Below are positions 1 to 11,748 of a stretch of 64,000 bases of DNA, piece after piece (position 1 is the first letter of the stretch; every line of letters starts with the position of its first letter). Below the pieces are notes generated by a model, which worked only from the letters and a program-made list of their open reading frames with translations, was not told where the DNA came from and did not search any database. Source of the stretch: Cornus controversa (Eukaryota > Streptophyta > Magnoliopsida > Cornales > Cornaceae); contig CM048853.1 of the NCBI GenBank assembly GCA_026545225.1, forward strand, positions 40,812,755-40,876,754. The letters run 5' to 3'. Made by a program: the position numbers and the translations under genes.

Positions 1-547
1 AAAGTCAAATCTCCTTGTTCTCCCACATTCATTCTCCACGTCAGGGATGACGAGAGTGAGCGTTTCGAAGAGATTACCCAAAACTTTTATATAAAATTTT
101 ATTTATAACATGTCATACTCCCGAATCATTTTTTTTTTTATCTTCCTTCTACTTTGACCAAATTTAGCTATCCTGAAATTTTAATTTAAATTCTTTTGAT
201 ATATATATATATATATATCTTACAAGGATAACATGACATCATCAGGTGCATTCGCAACATAAAAAAAAAAAACAGTTTGAATTGAAAAGAAAAATTATTA
301 TTCTAAAATTTATAGCTCATGATTAACTCGGATTCTCTCTACATATAGTGTACAGGAGAAAGTGGAAATCATTGACGGCCAAGTATGAAAAATATAATAT
401 TCTAATTAATGATGTCTGGTTATTTTCTATTATAAAAAAAAATGAAAGTTTTCTTAGTGGGTAGCACATAGTAGGTATTAAAATAAAAAATAAAAATTAA
501 ATCAAAAGATCACCCACTCCGGGGTGAGGTACAAGCTATCTATGGCA

Positions 548-2042
548 CCAATCAAATCTAAGGGTGACAAATTGGGTGCAAACTCACAAACTCACCATAT
601 CCGTCCATTTTTTTAATGGATATGGGTGAACTATTTTAAAATATAGATTAAAAATGGGTTGAAAAAATTAGAACCATTTTTATAAAAGTTTAAATGGGTT
701 GAATATGGGTATTCATATTTTACCTATGTTATAAAAGACCCAAAAGTATTCTAGGAAAGAAAAAATTTATATACATAATATATTAAGGCAAGCAGGATTC
801 TCTCACTATATATCGCAATCCTCTCTCTCTCTAAAAGGTTCTCTATGTCACGATTTTCTCTCTCTATATAAATATCATCTATTTCTCTCTCTTCGACTCT
901 CTTCCCTAAGATTTTTTCTCTCTCAATTAGTTGTTGTATCAAAACCTTTTAAATTCAATGTTTTTTTATCGATTAACTGTTATATTCCGAATTTGTACTC
1001 CATTTCTGTAATTAATTCGACGTGGACATTGTTAACCAGTTTATGAATGTGGTACTGGTACACATAGACTATTCATACAACCAACAAGTGTCTCAATTGA
1101 GGCCATGGTCCATGGTAAAATCGATTGGTGTTTCAAATGTTTTGACTTTCATTTTTTTAGACTTTGGGTAGTGGTGGTTGGAGATCACTCACTAAGTATA
1201 TTATATTTTATTTTAACTTGTCGCTTACAATAAAAAGCAAATGAGATGTACATATATACCAATTAGTTGGGTCGGGTCATGTGTTATAAAATGGGTCAGG
1301 TCATGTCATGTCGGATTCTACAAAATGGGTCAGGTCATGTCCAACAAAATGTGACGGGCCAAAAAACACATTATAAATTATTATTTATCTCTTTTGTTAC
1401 ATATGAGTCCCGATAATATATATTTATTTTTTATTTATGAAAAAATTATTTTTTGTAAACAGGTCGGGTCATTGTAAATGGGCCGATTGAATAAATGGGT
1501 CGGAACCTGCATAATGAGTCGGGTCGGATCCTATAAAATTAGATGGCCCAAAAAAACATTTGTTGCATATTAGCCCTGATAATACATTTATTTTTATTTC
1601 AGGTAAAATTAGTTTTTTGTAAACTGGTCCGGTCGGGTCATGTAAACAGGTCAAATTCTTGTACACTAATTGAATTTTATATAAACAGATCAGTCTGTGC
1701 CAAATTGTATTTTTAGCTTCGAGTTTCATATAATAGTATAGAATTTAAAGAATTTTTGAAAAAGGTAGTTAGATTTAAGTGATCAAAGAGATTTTTTCAT
1801 TTCAACCTGCTCAGTTAATATGAGTTTGTATTTTTATCGTCTATTTTTTTCCATTCGAATTAGACAACGAAATTAGCCCAAATTAAAAATAACTTTTACA
1901 TTTTTTAGATTTAAAAAGGTTCACTGGATTGACGGGTTGACCCAACTCATATTCGACCCGTTACAAACGGGTTGAATACAGGTCGCAATCCATATTTGAC
2001 CCGTACATATTCAACCCAACCCAAACTTGTCCAGTTATAAGC
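548..2042. repeat. Possible decayed hAT-like element
   Basis: The left part reads TAAGGGTGACAAATTGGG and the far end, reverse-complemented, reads ACTGGACAAGTTTGGG, an imperfect terminal match. Between them are many copies of GGGTCGGGTCATG and CAACCCAACCC words, typical of subterminal repeats of plant hAT non-autonomous elements. I found no matching 8-bp target-site duplication, so boundaries are approximate and the call is tentative. Confidence 0.3.
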
Positions 2043-2564
2043 CTAAATCAGCCACACTCCACCCTTCACTTGTACTCATCAATACTTTCAGATTAAAAAA
2101 ACTAATAATCTATTAATTTTATTTTGTTATTTATTTATTTACTGAAAAGTTCACGATGCATTATTTAAGTATTAATTAATAAGAACACCAAAAATTTAAT
2201 TATTGATGGAAATCACACTCCACAATTTTGTGGATTGAAGTCGAATTCACAAATTAGGTCCCATCAAATTTCATTTCATAAAGTGAATCCTTTCATCAAT
2301 AAACTTCAATTTTGTTCCAATTATATACATCAAATGGTTAAATAATTTAAAAAGCATATGAAAATTGTGGGGACCAAATTCAACACTTCTCCTTTCAATC
2401 AATGTGTTCCATTTGATAAGATAAGACATGATGGACCTATTAAAAATTTCTAAAACAAATTTAGAGGGAGTATCATTTTGTATAATATTATCTTTCAACT
2501 TAATAAGATCTGTTGAAAGAGGAAAAAATATATTTGTTGAACTCTTTCTAAAAATAAATAAGTA

Positions 2565-2700
2565 TAAGTTTTAGCGCAATGGTAAGGTTGCTTTACTATA
2601 ATTCAATTGTTATCGGATCAAAATATAAAAATAGTCTTTTAGTATAAACTTCGCACCGTGTAATGACGGAGTCTCGCACACTCAATTTGCTCTTCTACTT
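2565..2700 (+). mobile_element. Possible SINE relic
   Basis: An A-box-like word TAGCGCAATGG (2572-2582) is followed about 35 nt later by a poor B-box-like GGATCAAAA, then by a tail GCACCGTGTAATGACGG that resembles the 3' part of plant tRNA-derived SINEs. It is decayed and no target-site duplication is visible. Confidence 0.35.
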
Positions 2701-3935
2701 TTCTAAAAACTTGACCTATTTATTGTTTTACAAATAGCCCTCTTCAACTATCAATTTAATAAGTAATTCCCTAAACTTATATGCAACTAAGCCCCTGCTG
2801 TTAGTTACATTAAGAAAGATGCAAGTACTCAAATGCTTCTCGCATAAAATATATTTTGCGTGTCATGAGAAAAATATTAGTAGTCAAATGCATTGCACTG
2901 TATTTTGTACATCATGAACATTGTGTCCCTTAACATTGTGAGCTTCTCGTATTGTACACTTTTGTCTAATTTTGTAGATTCATTTTCGCTGCAAGTTGGC
3001 GGGAGGTTGTAGAGGGTAGCACCATCTTGTTCAAAGGTTCGTTCAGAAGCTTATCCTTAACTTGAATTTTTTAAAAGAATATTTTGATATTTTCACACTT
3101 GTTATGTAGTTCTATGATGTGCATTTATATACCATCTTAATTATCTGTAATTGTATGTCATTTTTCTTGTCACAGTAAAAATCCTGTAATACCAAAGATA
3201 CTCCTTAAATTTTGGTTAATTCTTTTAAATTTCTGTTTGTGATTGATTTTTTTATTTTATTTTCGCAACAACCCTTTTGTCGACCATTATACCCCTAGCT
3301 GCGTTGACCCACATGTTAATGATCTTGTATTACAAAATCCTACCCAAAATAGCCGCCTCTGACCCAGAATTAAAGAAACTACATGTATCTTGTCACATGA
3401 TGTGTTAAGGGTGTAATATTTTGTTAAAAAAAAGTAATGTCATGAAGACAAATAAAATATGAAAAAAAAGAAAGAGAATGAAGATTAGATTTTTAAATAT
3501 TTGTTAACAAATAGAGAGGAAGGAACAAAAAGAGAAAATGATATGTAACGAATATTTTGATAATATGTACTGTATATATTATCATTTCATTAGAAATGTG
3601 TATCCATTGAAGGTAGCAACAAAACTAGAAATGTAAAAAAAATGCGTTAGAATCGAAATAATTGAAAATTAGTTGAATTAAAATAGAATATATAGAGTGC
3701 AAATTTAATAAAAACTCGATCATTAATAAGGGCAAATTTAATAAAGACTCGATCATTAATAATATAATGTTAACACTTCAAAATAAAAAAATACTCAAAA
3801 TAATCATTTTATAGGACTGTTATTAGACCGGCTATATTGTATACAACAGTATGAGAGAAAAATTAGAGGTGACATTCATTAATGAGAAAATTAGGAAGAA
3901 TAGACTATGAGAAAATATTAATATCCTATGAGTAC

Positions 3936-4002
3936 CATACTCCTTACACATCTAACCGATGATGAGTTGATATTTTTATCGGTTAGATGTGTAAAGAGTA
4001 TG
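3936..4002. repeat. Short hairpin, 25-bp arms
   Basis: Arms 3936-3960 and 3978-4002 are reverse complements at 24 of 25 positions, with a 17-nt loop. Weaker complementarity continues outward for about 30 nt on both sides. This could be a small MITE remnant or a foldback; nothing links it to a known microRNA. Confidence 0.7.
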
Positions 4003-4859
4003 ATACTCCTGACTATTCATAATTTTTCGTAGACTTTGATGGTTTGAATAGAGACTCAGAGACGCACCAATCAAACGAAAAAAATTAGTTATAATATATG
4101 TAAGAGACAGACCGTGCAACAAAAAATAACATGAAATATTGTTATTAAAAATAATTTAAAAAAATTAAATATAATAAACAAAATAACATGTAATAGAAAG
4201 AATTGAAAAAAAGAGAATTAGTAGGGATAATAATGTTTTGTTAGCTATCACATTATCGAAGTGTAACTCTCTCATTTTCAGCATGACTACTATTGATAAT
4301 GCCAAGTTATGGCCTTTAGTTACACGACAATTATATGTTCAACAAATTCAACTGTAACGACCATATTTTCAAATCCCACGCGGACTACACGCAGAGGTTA
4401 CCAAAACGGTCACAATACAACGTTCCCCAGAGGAACTTCCAAATTTGAGGCAGCCCCAAACTGTCCAAAATCATATCCATCTGGGTGAAAAAACTAGGGT
4501 TAAATCATAACAAGAACACACACAAAGAGAGACATAAATAAATACAGGTAGTAATAATGACGAAAACAACTTATTGCAATAGAGCAGTAGTGTTATTACC
4601 ACACTCATTAAAGAGAAATAAATACAATTAATAAAGAGAATAATTTAATTAAAAACGTGAGGTGGTTGAAGAACATTGAATAATGATGGGAAAAGGAAGA
4701 GCAATGGAAGCTTTCTATTAAGAGGGAAAATGGGTCAAATTCAGACACCCAAAACTCATACAATTCTTGCATTATTATTTGATTTGAATCATTTGATCCT
4801 CCTTCTAGAACAACAACAACAACCCATACAACTACTCGGTCTCTCTCTCTAAAAGCCGC

Positions 4860-5563
4860 TTTGTCTCTCTTTCTCTCTCTATATTCCGTCCTCCTTCAAA
4901 GACTCCTCTTCATTTTTTGTGTTTTTGATTTCATTTTGTCGCCACCCATTACGACTTTTCCAAATTTCTTGCAATCTTCGCCAACCTCCTCTCTCTCTCT
5001 ACAATGCCATTGACCTTTAAATTTTCATCTCTCTCCTCTCTCAGATCAGATATACCCATCTTTCCTGAACCTCGCAACTCAAGTCGAACGCGACCCAGCT
5101 CGAGGATCAGCTTATTCTCTCTCTCTCTCTAGAACGCTTTGGTGTAAAAGCAAGTAAGTTCTGACAACCCAATAGAGCTAAAACCAAGCTCCGACTCCTA
5201 ATTATTTCTGTGAATTTGTATATGTATCTGTGTTTAGAACTGTAGGAGAAGAACCACAATCTGGCAATACATACAACTTTATTTTTGTTTGTTCTAATAC
5301 TGGGCTTTGTGTTTTTTAGTCTGTGCGTTGAATATTGTTATGATCTGTCAATTTTAGTTGAGATCAATTTCTGGGTATTGGATGAATTTGGTTAATATTG
5401 ATTTTGTGCTGTTCAAGAGGTCTCTGATCTTCAGATCACGGTCTCAGAGCAACCTCTTTTAATCCCTTCGCCTAGAACCCCAGGTACCCAAGAACTTCCT
5501 TACACACCAGTCTCTGTTGAACTGTCCAAACCCATTTCCGACAACCCCAAATTCTCTTTGGGG
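4860..5563 (+). promoter_or_regulatory. ALA1: 5' leader of the flippase gene, with probable leader intron
   Basis: The 700 bases before the flippase start codon are rich in CTCTCT tracts, a common feature of plant 5' leaders. A strong donor (GTAAGT) at 5154 and plausible acceptors at TTCAG (to 5434) or CTCAG (to 5446) suggest a leader intron of about 280-290 bp. No convincing TATA box was picked out. The transcription start is not determined. Confidence 0.5.
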
Positions 5564-8500
5564 ATGGATTCAAATAGCCAAATTGAGTCTACCTCTATCC
5601 CTGATTCTATTCGAAAATCATCATCGTTGCGAAGTGTTTCGTCCATTCAATCGAAAGGCTCTGGTGGGAATTCAGTTAGAGAGGTGAACTTTGGTGATTT
5701 GGGATCGAAGCCATATGGATCGAGGGGCGGTGATTCGCTTAGCATGTCCCAGAAAGAGATTAATGATGAGGATGCAAGGCTAATATATATAAGTGACCCA
5801 GTGAAAACGAACGAGAGGTTTGAATTTGCTGGAAATTCGATTAGGACTGGGAAATATTCTATCCTCACCTTCTTGCCTCGCAACCTATTTGAACAGTTTC
5901 ATAGAGTTGCATACATATATTTCCTAGTGATTGCTGTCCTCAACCAACTTCCCCAACTTGCGGTTTTTGGTCGGGGAGCTTCAATTATGCCTTTAGCCTT
6001 TGTATTGTTAGTTACAGCAGTTAAGGATGCCTATGAGGACTGGAGACGGCACCGGTCTGACCAAATTGAGAACAACAGGTTGGCATCAGTTTTTGTAAAT
6101 AATCAGTTTCAACAGAAAAAATGGAAAGATATCCAGGTTGGTGAAATCATCAAAATTTCTGCAAATGATACTCTTCCTTGTGATATAGTGCTGCTTTCGA
6201 CCAGTGACCCTACTGGGGTTGCTTATGTCCAGACCATTAATTTGGATGGAGAATCAAATTTGAAGACGCGGTATGCAAAGCAGGAGACCCTTTCTAAGAG
6301 TCCCGAGAAGGAGAAAATTAATGGGTTGATCAAGTGTGAGAAACCCAATAGAAACATATATGGGTTCCAGGCAAACATGGAGATCGATGGGAAACGGGTG
6401 TCTCTAGGACCTTCCAATATAGTTCTCCGTGGGTGTGAACTCAAGAATACTACTTGGGCACTTGGTGTTGCAGTGTATGCTGGAAGAGAGACCAAAGCTA
6501 TGCTCAACAACTCTGGAGCTCCATCAAAGAGGAGCCGGCTTGAGACCCGTATGAATAGGGAAATCATTCTCCTCTCTCTGTTTCTTGTCACTTTATGTAC
6601 AGTTGTTTCTGTTTGTGCGGGTGTTTGGTTGAGGCGCCACAGGGATGAGCTGGATTACTTGCCCTTTTACAGGAAAAGGGACTTCTCCGAAAGTGAAGAG
6701 AATGAGAAGGATTATAACTATTATGGATGGGGAATGGAGATAGTATTCACCTTCCTTATGTCAGTCATTGTGTTCCAGATTATGATCCCTATTTCATTGT
6801 ATATTTCAATCGAGCTTGTCCGCGTTGGTCAGGCTTACTTCATGATCAGAGATGCCCGGATGTATGATGAAGCCTCAAATTCAAGATTCCAGTGCAGAGC
6901 TTTAAGCATAAATGAAGACTTGGGACAAATAAAGTATGTATTCTCTGATAAAACTGGTACACTGACTGAGAACAAGATGGAGTTTCAATGTGCAAGCATT
7001 TGGGGTGTAGATTACAGCAATGGGAAATTTATACAAGGGGAACAAGTTGGATACTCTACTCAAGGTATTGCGTTTTTTGCTTTATGTGGAAAACATAATC
7101 TGTTGTTAGAACATCAGCCTTTTGTTTTATATAAGCTGAACTTTCCATTCTCTGTTTGCTTTTTTTGGTATCAGTGGCTGGGCAGGTTTTGAAGCCAAAA
7201 ATGAAGGTGAAGGTTGACCCAGAGCTTCTACAACTATCAAAAAGTGGAAAGAATACAAAGGAAGGCAAAAATGTTCATGATTTCTTCCTTGCGTTGGCTG
7301 CTTGCAACACAATTGTGCCTCTTGTTGTAGAGACATCTGATTCTGCTGTGAGTTTTATAGATTATCAAGGGGAATCTCCAGATGAACAGGCATTGGTCTA
7401 TGCCGCCGCTTCCTATGGTTTCATGCTTATAGAACGAACCTCTGGCCACATAATTATTGATGTCCAAGGAGAAATGCAAAGGTAATTTGAAGTTCCTTTC
7501 TTCACCCTCTCCAAGTAATTTTGTTTCTATAAGATTCTTATATCACAATACCACTCTACTACTAGCAACGCCACTTTATTACGATTGGTTGGCATTAGAG
7601 TAGTTGGGTTAATTTCTTGGTTACATGGTGGCAGTCATTTTCATGGGTGATTAGGTTTTTGTAGTTTGGGTTACATGTGAAATAGGAATATTATATCCAG
7701 GAAATGCTTCCATAATCCTCAGAAGTCTTAAGCTACTTCAATTACTCAATGCATATGCGTCTGTAGGGATTAATGTCAACTCAAAATGGGTTAGGGGCAC
7801 TGTGGTGTAACAAAAAAGAAAAGAAAAATTCTTTTAGATTTGAAAGAAGAAGATTGAAACTTGACTGGAGTCAAATTCTTTAACTATTTCAAAATGAATT
7901 AGAAAGATGTTCGTATTGTTTTCCTTTCTGGAATATAGACAACATTATGCTTAAAGTTGATTCATTTGATGCATTATTTTAATAACTATAGCAGCACAAA
8001 CGTGAGAGAGAAGGGGGCTTTGAATCCTTTTTCTGGATCTAAATTCCCAATTTTTCCTCGTTTGGCCTTGTTTTCAAAGTTTTATTGATAGGAAAAATGC
8101 TATGTTGATGATGGTCTTTAGTGGCAGGCTGGCAGCCAATGATGGTGCCAATGTTATTATTGTTATAGTTTATTGCTCTCTTTTTTAGTTCTTTTTCCTT
8201 TTTTTTTTTTTTTTTTTTTAATAAGAAATTCCCTACCATGACATGTAAACCTTATTATGTCTCTTTTCTGATGAAATTTCCTATTATGGGCAGTGCAGGT
8301 TCAATGTTTTGGGTTTGCATGAGTTTGATAGTGACCGGAAGAGGATGTCCGTTATATTGGGTTGTCCTGACAAGACTGTTAAACTTTTCGTAAAAGGCGC
8401 TGACACATCCATGTTCTCTGTAATCGATAAGTCCTTGAACTTGGACATAGTACGTGCAACTGAAGCCCATCTTCATTCTTATTCCTCGGTGGGTTTGAGA

Positions 8501-11500
8501 ACCCTTGTAATAGGAATGCGGGAACTGAGTGCTTCAGAATTTGAGCAATGGCAGTCTTCCTATGAGACAGCAAGTACTGCTTTGATTGGAAGGGCAGGTT
8601 TACTTCGTAAGGTTGCTGGCAATGTAGAAAACAATCTCCAGATATTGGGTGCCTCTGGAATTGAAGATAAACTGCAGCAAGGTGTGCCGGAAGCAATAGA
8701 ATCTCTAAGAATGGCAGGGCTTAAAGTTTGGGTTCTGACTGGGGACAAGCAAGAAACTGCTATATCCATTGGCTACTCCTCTAAGCTTTTAACAAGCAAG
8801 ATGACCCAGATTGTAATCAACAACAACTCGAAGGAATCGTGTAGAAAGAGTTTGGAAGATGCCTTAGTTATGTCTAAAAAGCTCATGACAGTGTCTGGTG
8901 CTACACAAAATGCTGATGGAAGTTCTGGAGCTGGTGCACGTCCTGTTGCCTTGATAATTGATGGAACAAGCCTTGTCTATATCCTTGACACTGAACTTGA
9001 AGAACAGGTAGATTCTTGCCCTGGTCAGTTCTTCCTCTGCTCCCCTTCCCCTTCTCACATATCCTGATTTGACTTTATTTTTTTCTTTTTTTGCTGCTGT
9101 TGTTGTTGTTTTGCAGCTCTTCCAATTAGCCAGTAAATGTGCTGTGGTACTTTGTTGTCGAGTGGCTCCACTGCAAAAGGCTGGAATTGTTGCCCTCATA
9201 AAGCACAGGACGGATGACATGACCCTAGCAATTGGGGATGGTAAGCACCATTTTATTTGTTTATGTTAGAATCTAGATTGATAATATTACTCTTGAAAAA
9301 TGATATATAAAGAAAATTTGTCTCTCTTGGGTTTTTGTCTTGATCTGATAATAGAAGCTTCTACTGCTTTCTAGGTGCTAATGACGTTTCAATGATTCAA
9401 ATGGCTGATGTGGGAATTGGCATCAGTGGACAAGAGGGTCGGCAAGCTGTCATGGCATCGGATTTTGCAATGGGGCAGTTCAGATTCTTGGTTCCTCTTT
9501 TATTTGTCCATGGACATTGGAATTACCAACGCATGGGCTACATGATATTATACAATTTTTACAGGAATGCAGTGTTTGTTCTTGTCTTGTTCTGGTGAGT
9601 GTACTTAGACATGTTTTCAATTCCATGTCCTTAATAGGGAATAAGTGAATACCACCAGTCAGCTTAGCTGTTAAAGTTTGTCACACGTGATGTCACAGAC
9701 TTGGATTCAAGGCTTTGCCTAAGCCTAAGCTAAGTTCACATTGTGCCAGAGGGGGGTGAGGTGAAGAGTTGCAACATACTTTAATTTATGTCTTCTTTTT
9801 TTTCCTTATTCCCTTTGATCTATGTTTGAAAATATATGCATTAGGTCAATTTTATTTTGTGAATTCTCCCTTTTCTTTTATTGTAATTCTGCAAAACACC
9901 TTCTATTTTGGGACTTCTCTTTTAAATGTTAAATTTTCTTCCATTATGCTTTCCGGAAAATGGTTAAGTCAAAATCTTGTGGCAAACATAGTCGAATTAC
10001 ACCTTTGACCAGCAAGCTAACTAGGTGAAAGCTAATAGATTTTGATCTACTTCGAGTTAAAGCAGAGAAGTTAGGTTGCAGTAATCAATTTACCGTGTTT
10101 GTTGACTGAAGTGAATATTGCTGACACTGTTCTCATGTGTTCTGCATAGGTATGTGCTCTTTACCTGTTTCACGTTGACAACTGCAATCAACGAATGGAG
10201 CAGCGTGTTGTTTTCTGTAATTTACACTTCATTGCCTACAATCGTTGTTGGAATCCTAGACAAGGATCTAAGTAGTACGACTCTTCTAAAGTATCCTCAG
10301 CTTTATGGGGCTGGACAGAGACAAGAATGCTACAATTCAAATTTGTTTTGGCTGACAGTGATGGACACTTTGTGGCAGAGTATAGTTGCCTTCTTTGTCC
10401 CCCTCTTTGCATATTGGGGAAGCACTATTGATGGTTCAAGCATAGGAGATCTTTGGACACTTGCAGTGGTGATTTTTGTTAATATACACTTAGCCATGGA
10501 TGTGATTCGGTGGACCTGGATCACTCATGCATCCATTTGGGGATCCATAATCGCGACCTGCATTTGTGTCATTGTCATTGATGCTTTGCCCATGTTACCT
10601 GGCTACTGGTATGGTTCCTTAATTTATGTTTTTACATTTGTTTTTTGTTGTCGTTTTACCCATGCATAAATACTAGCTCTTTAATACTCAAAAAGTACTG
10701 CTTAGTGATATGTGGCAAGTGAACCCTGCCATCTGTGTATGTCACAGATGCTTTCTCCCAAAACACTACTCCTAACAAAATTCACTCGAAAATACCCTAG
10801 AGCCCACTTGCAGAAAAGCCATCAAGTGCATTCTTTTATTGTTTTTCTTAAACTTCTCTGATGGGGAGAGCTTAACTCTCAAGATAGGCATTGTTGACTT
10901 TCAATTACATATGCCTTAGGCCTATGCTTACTTATGTCTTCTATCACCAACTTGAAAGTCTACCTCAGAGTAACAATGTTAAATGAAAAACAGACTTAAA
11001 AGAGAAATACTGTGTCACATAACTTATGTTTGAGAGTGAATCCAATGAGTACCAGTTACATTGTGTTACACCACTGCACAATCACTGCCAACTTTTCATG
11101 AATGAAAAGAGAAATAGTTTATTCAATTAAATGAGACTACAGATGTGAAAGGATGATGGAACCTATCTGTTCATTATGTGACCTTATGCATTAGGTGACC
11201 CTCGATTTTTTGAGGTTTGAACTGCAAAGTCGTTTTGTTAAGTGGAAACAACATCGCCATATGTGGAGGTAAGACTGCATACATTTAACCCTTCCCAAAC
11301 CTCGCAATGGCAGGATTCGTGCACTGGGCTAGTCCTTATATATATATATATATCCTATATATGTAACAGCACCTCAAGAGGAATCCGCAAGTATGTGCTA
11401 ATGCAGGCATTTTTCACAATAAAAGATGTTCTTCATCTTGGAAATTGCATTATCATAATTGTTTCCATGCACGTTTATAAAAATAAAATTTCTCTGCACT

Positions 11501-11748
11501 CAGCTACAACTCCAATATTATTTTGCAGGGCCATCTTTGAACTTGTAAAGACGGGATCGTTCTGGTTGTGCTTACTTGGCATCCTAGTAGCAGCAATGAT
11601 TCCTCGTTTTGTTGTAAAAGTTTTTGTTCAACACTTTAGACCTTCGGATGTTCAGATTGCAAGAGAAGCCGAGAAGTTTGGGAATTTTAGGAATTTTGAA
11701 ACTGCAGAAGTAGAAATGAACCCGATTTTCGACCCTCCCAGGAGATGA
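5564..11748 (+). CDS. ALA1: P4-type ATPase, phospholipid flippase (ALA1-like)
   Basis: Coding exons: 5564-7064, 7175-7481, 8299-9007, 9117-9240, 9375-9594, 10150-10608, 11529-11748. These sum to 3540 nt, 1179 codons plus stop, close to Arabidopsis ALA1. All introns are GT..AG and phases agree. The ATG at 5564 is chosen because the upstream in-frame codon is only TTG. Visible motifs: the DGES actuator loop (D228), a PISL sequence in membrane segment 4 (the P4 hallmark), the phosphorylated aspartate in DKTGTLT (D462), KGAD and TGDKQET in the nucleotide/P domains, and GDGANDVS spanning the exon 4/5 junction. The C-terminal third carries the remaining hydrophobic membrane segments. Known for the family: ATP-driven movement of phospholipids to the cytosolic leaflet, working with an ALIS (CDC50-like) partner; in Arabidopsis ALA1 is linked to chilling tolerance. 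No defect is seen. Confidence 0.96.
7482..8298 (+). other. Flippase intron 2
   Basis: An 817-bp GT..AG intron between coding exons 2 and 3. It contains a T-run near 8200 but no recognisable gene or well-defined element. Confidence 0.85.
9650..9775 (+). mobile_element. SINE-like relic in flippase intron 5
   Basis: The words CAGCTTAGCTGTTAAAG and GGATTCAAGGC (9713-9723) sit about 45 nt apart and resemble the A and B boxes of the tRNA-derived promoter of plant SINEs. A G-rich stretch follows. No target-site duplication was found. It lies inside the intron 9595-10149. Confidence 0.45.
11165..11345 (+). mobile_element. SINE 3' domain in flippase intron 6
   Basis: The stretch containing GGTAAGACTGCATACAT, then CCTTCCCAAACCTCGC and TTCGTGCACTGGGCTAG matches the conserved 3' domain shared by many angiosperm SINEs, followed by a TA-rich tail. 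The tRNA-like head is not clear, so this is a truncated or worn copy. A second copy of the same domain lies at 31207-31265. Confidence 0.7.

Larger units (their letters stand above)
1..4850. other. Intergenic, A+T-rich, old transposon debris
   Basis: No gene is supported here. The stretch is A+T-rich with short (AT)n and (CT)n tracts. It holds a patch of repeated GGGTCGGGTCATGT-like words (about 540-2050) resembling worn non-autonomous hAT DNA, a possible SINE relic (about 2565-2700) and a strong short hairpin (3936-4002). The open frames in it are low-complexity (for example Arg/Glu-rich translations of CT tracts) and have no family resemblance. Confidence 0.7.

Noticed and set aside
751-942. 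63-codon - strand frame rich in Arg and Glu
   Set aside because: It is a translation of CTCTCT repeats.
5647-8769. - strand open frames within flippase exons
   Set aside because: They mirror a well-conserved gene on the + strand and have no family features.
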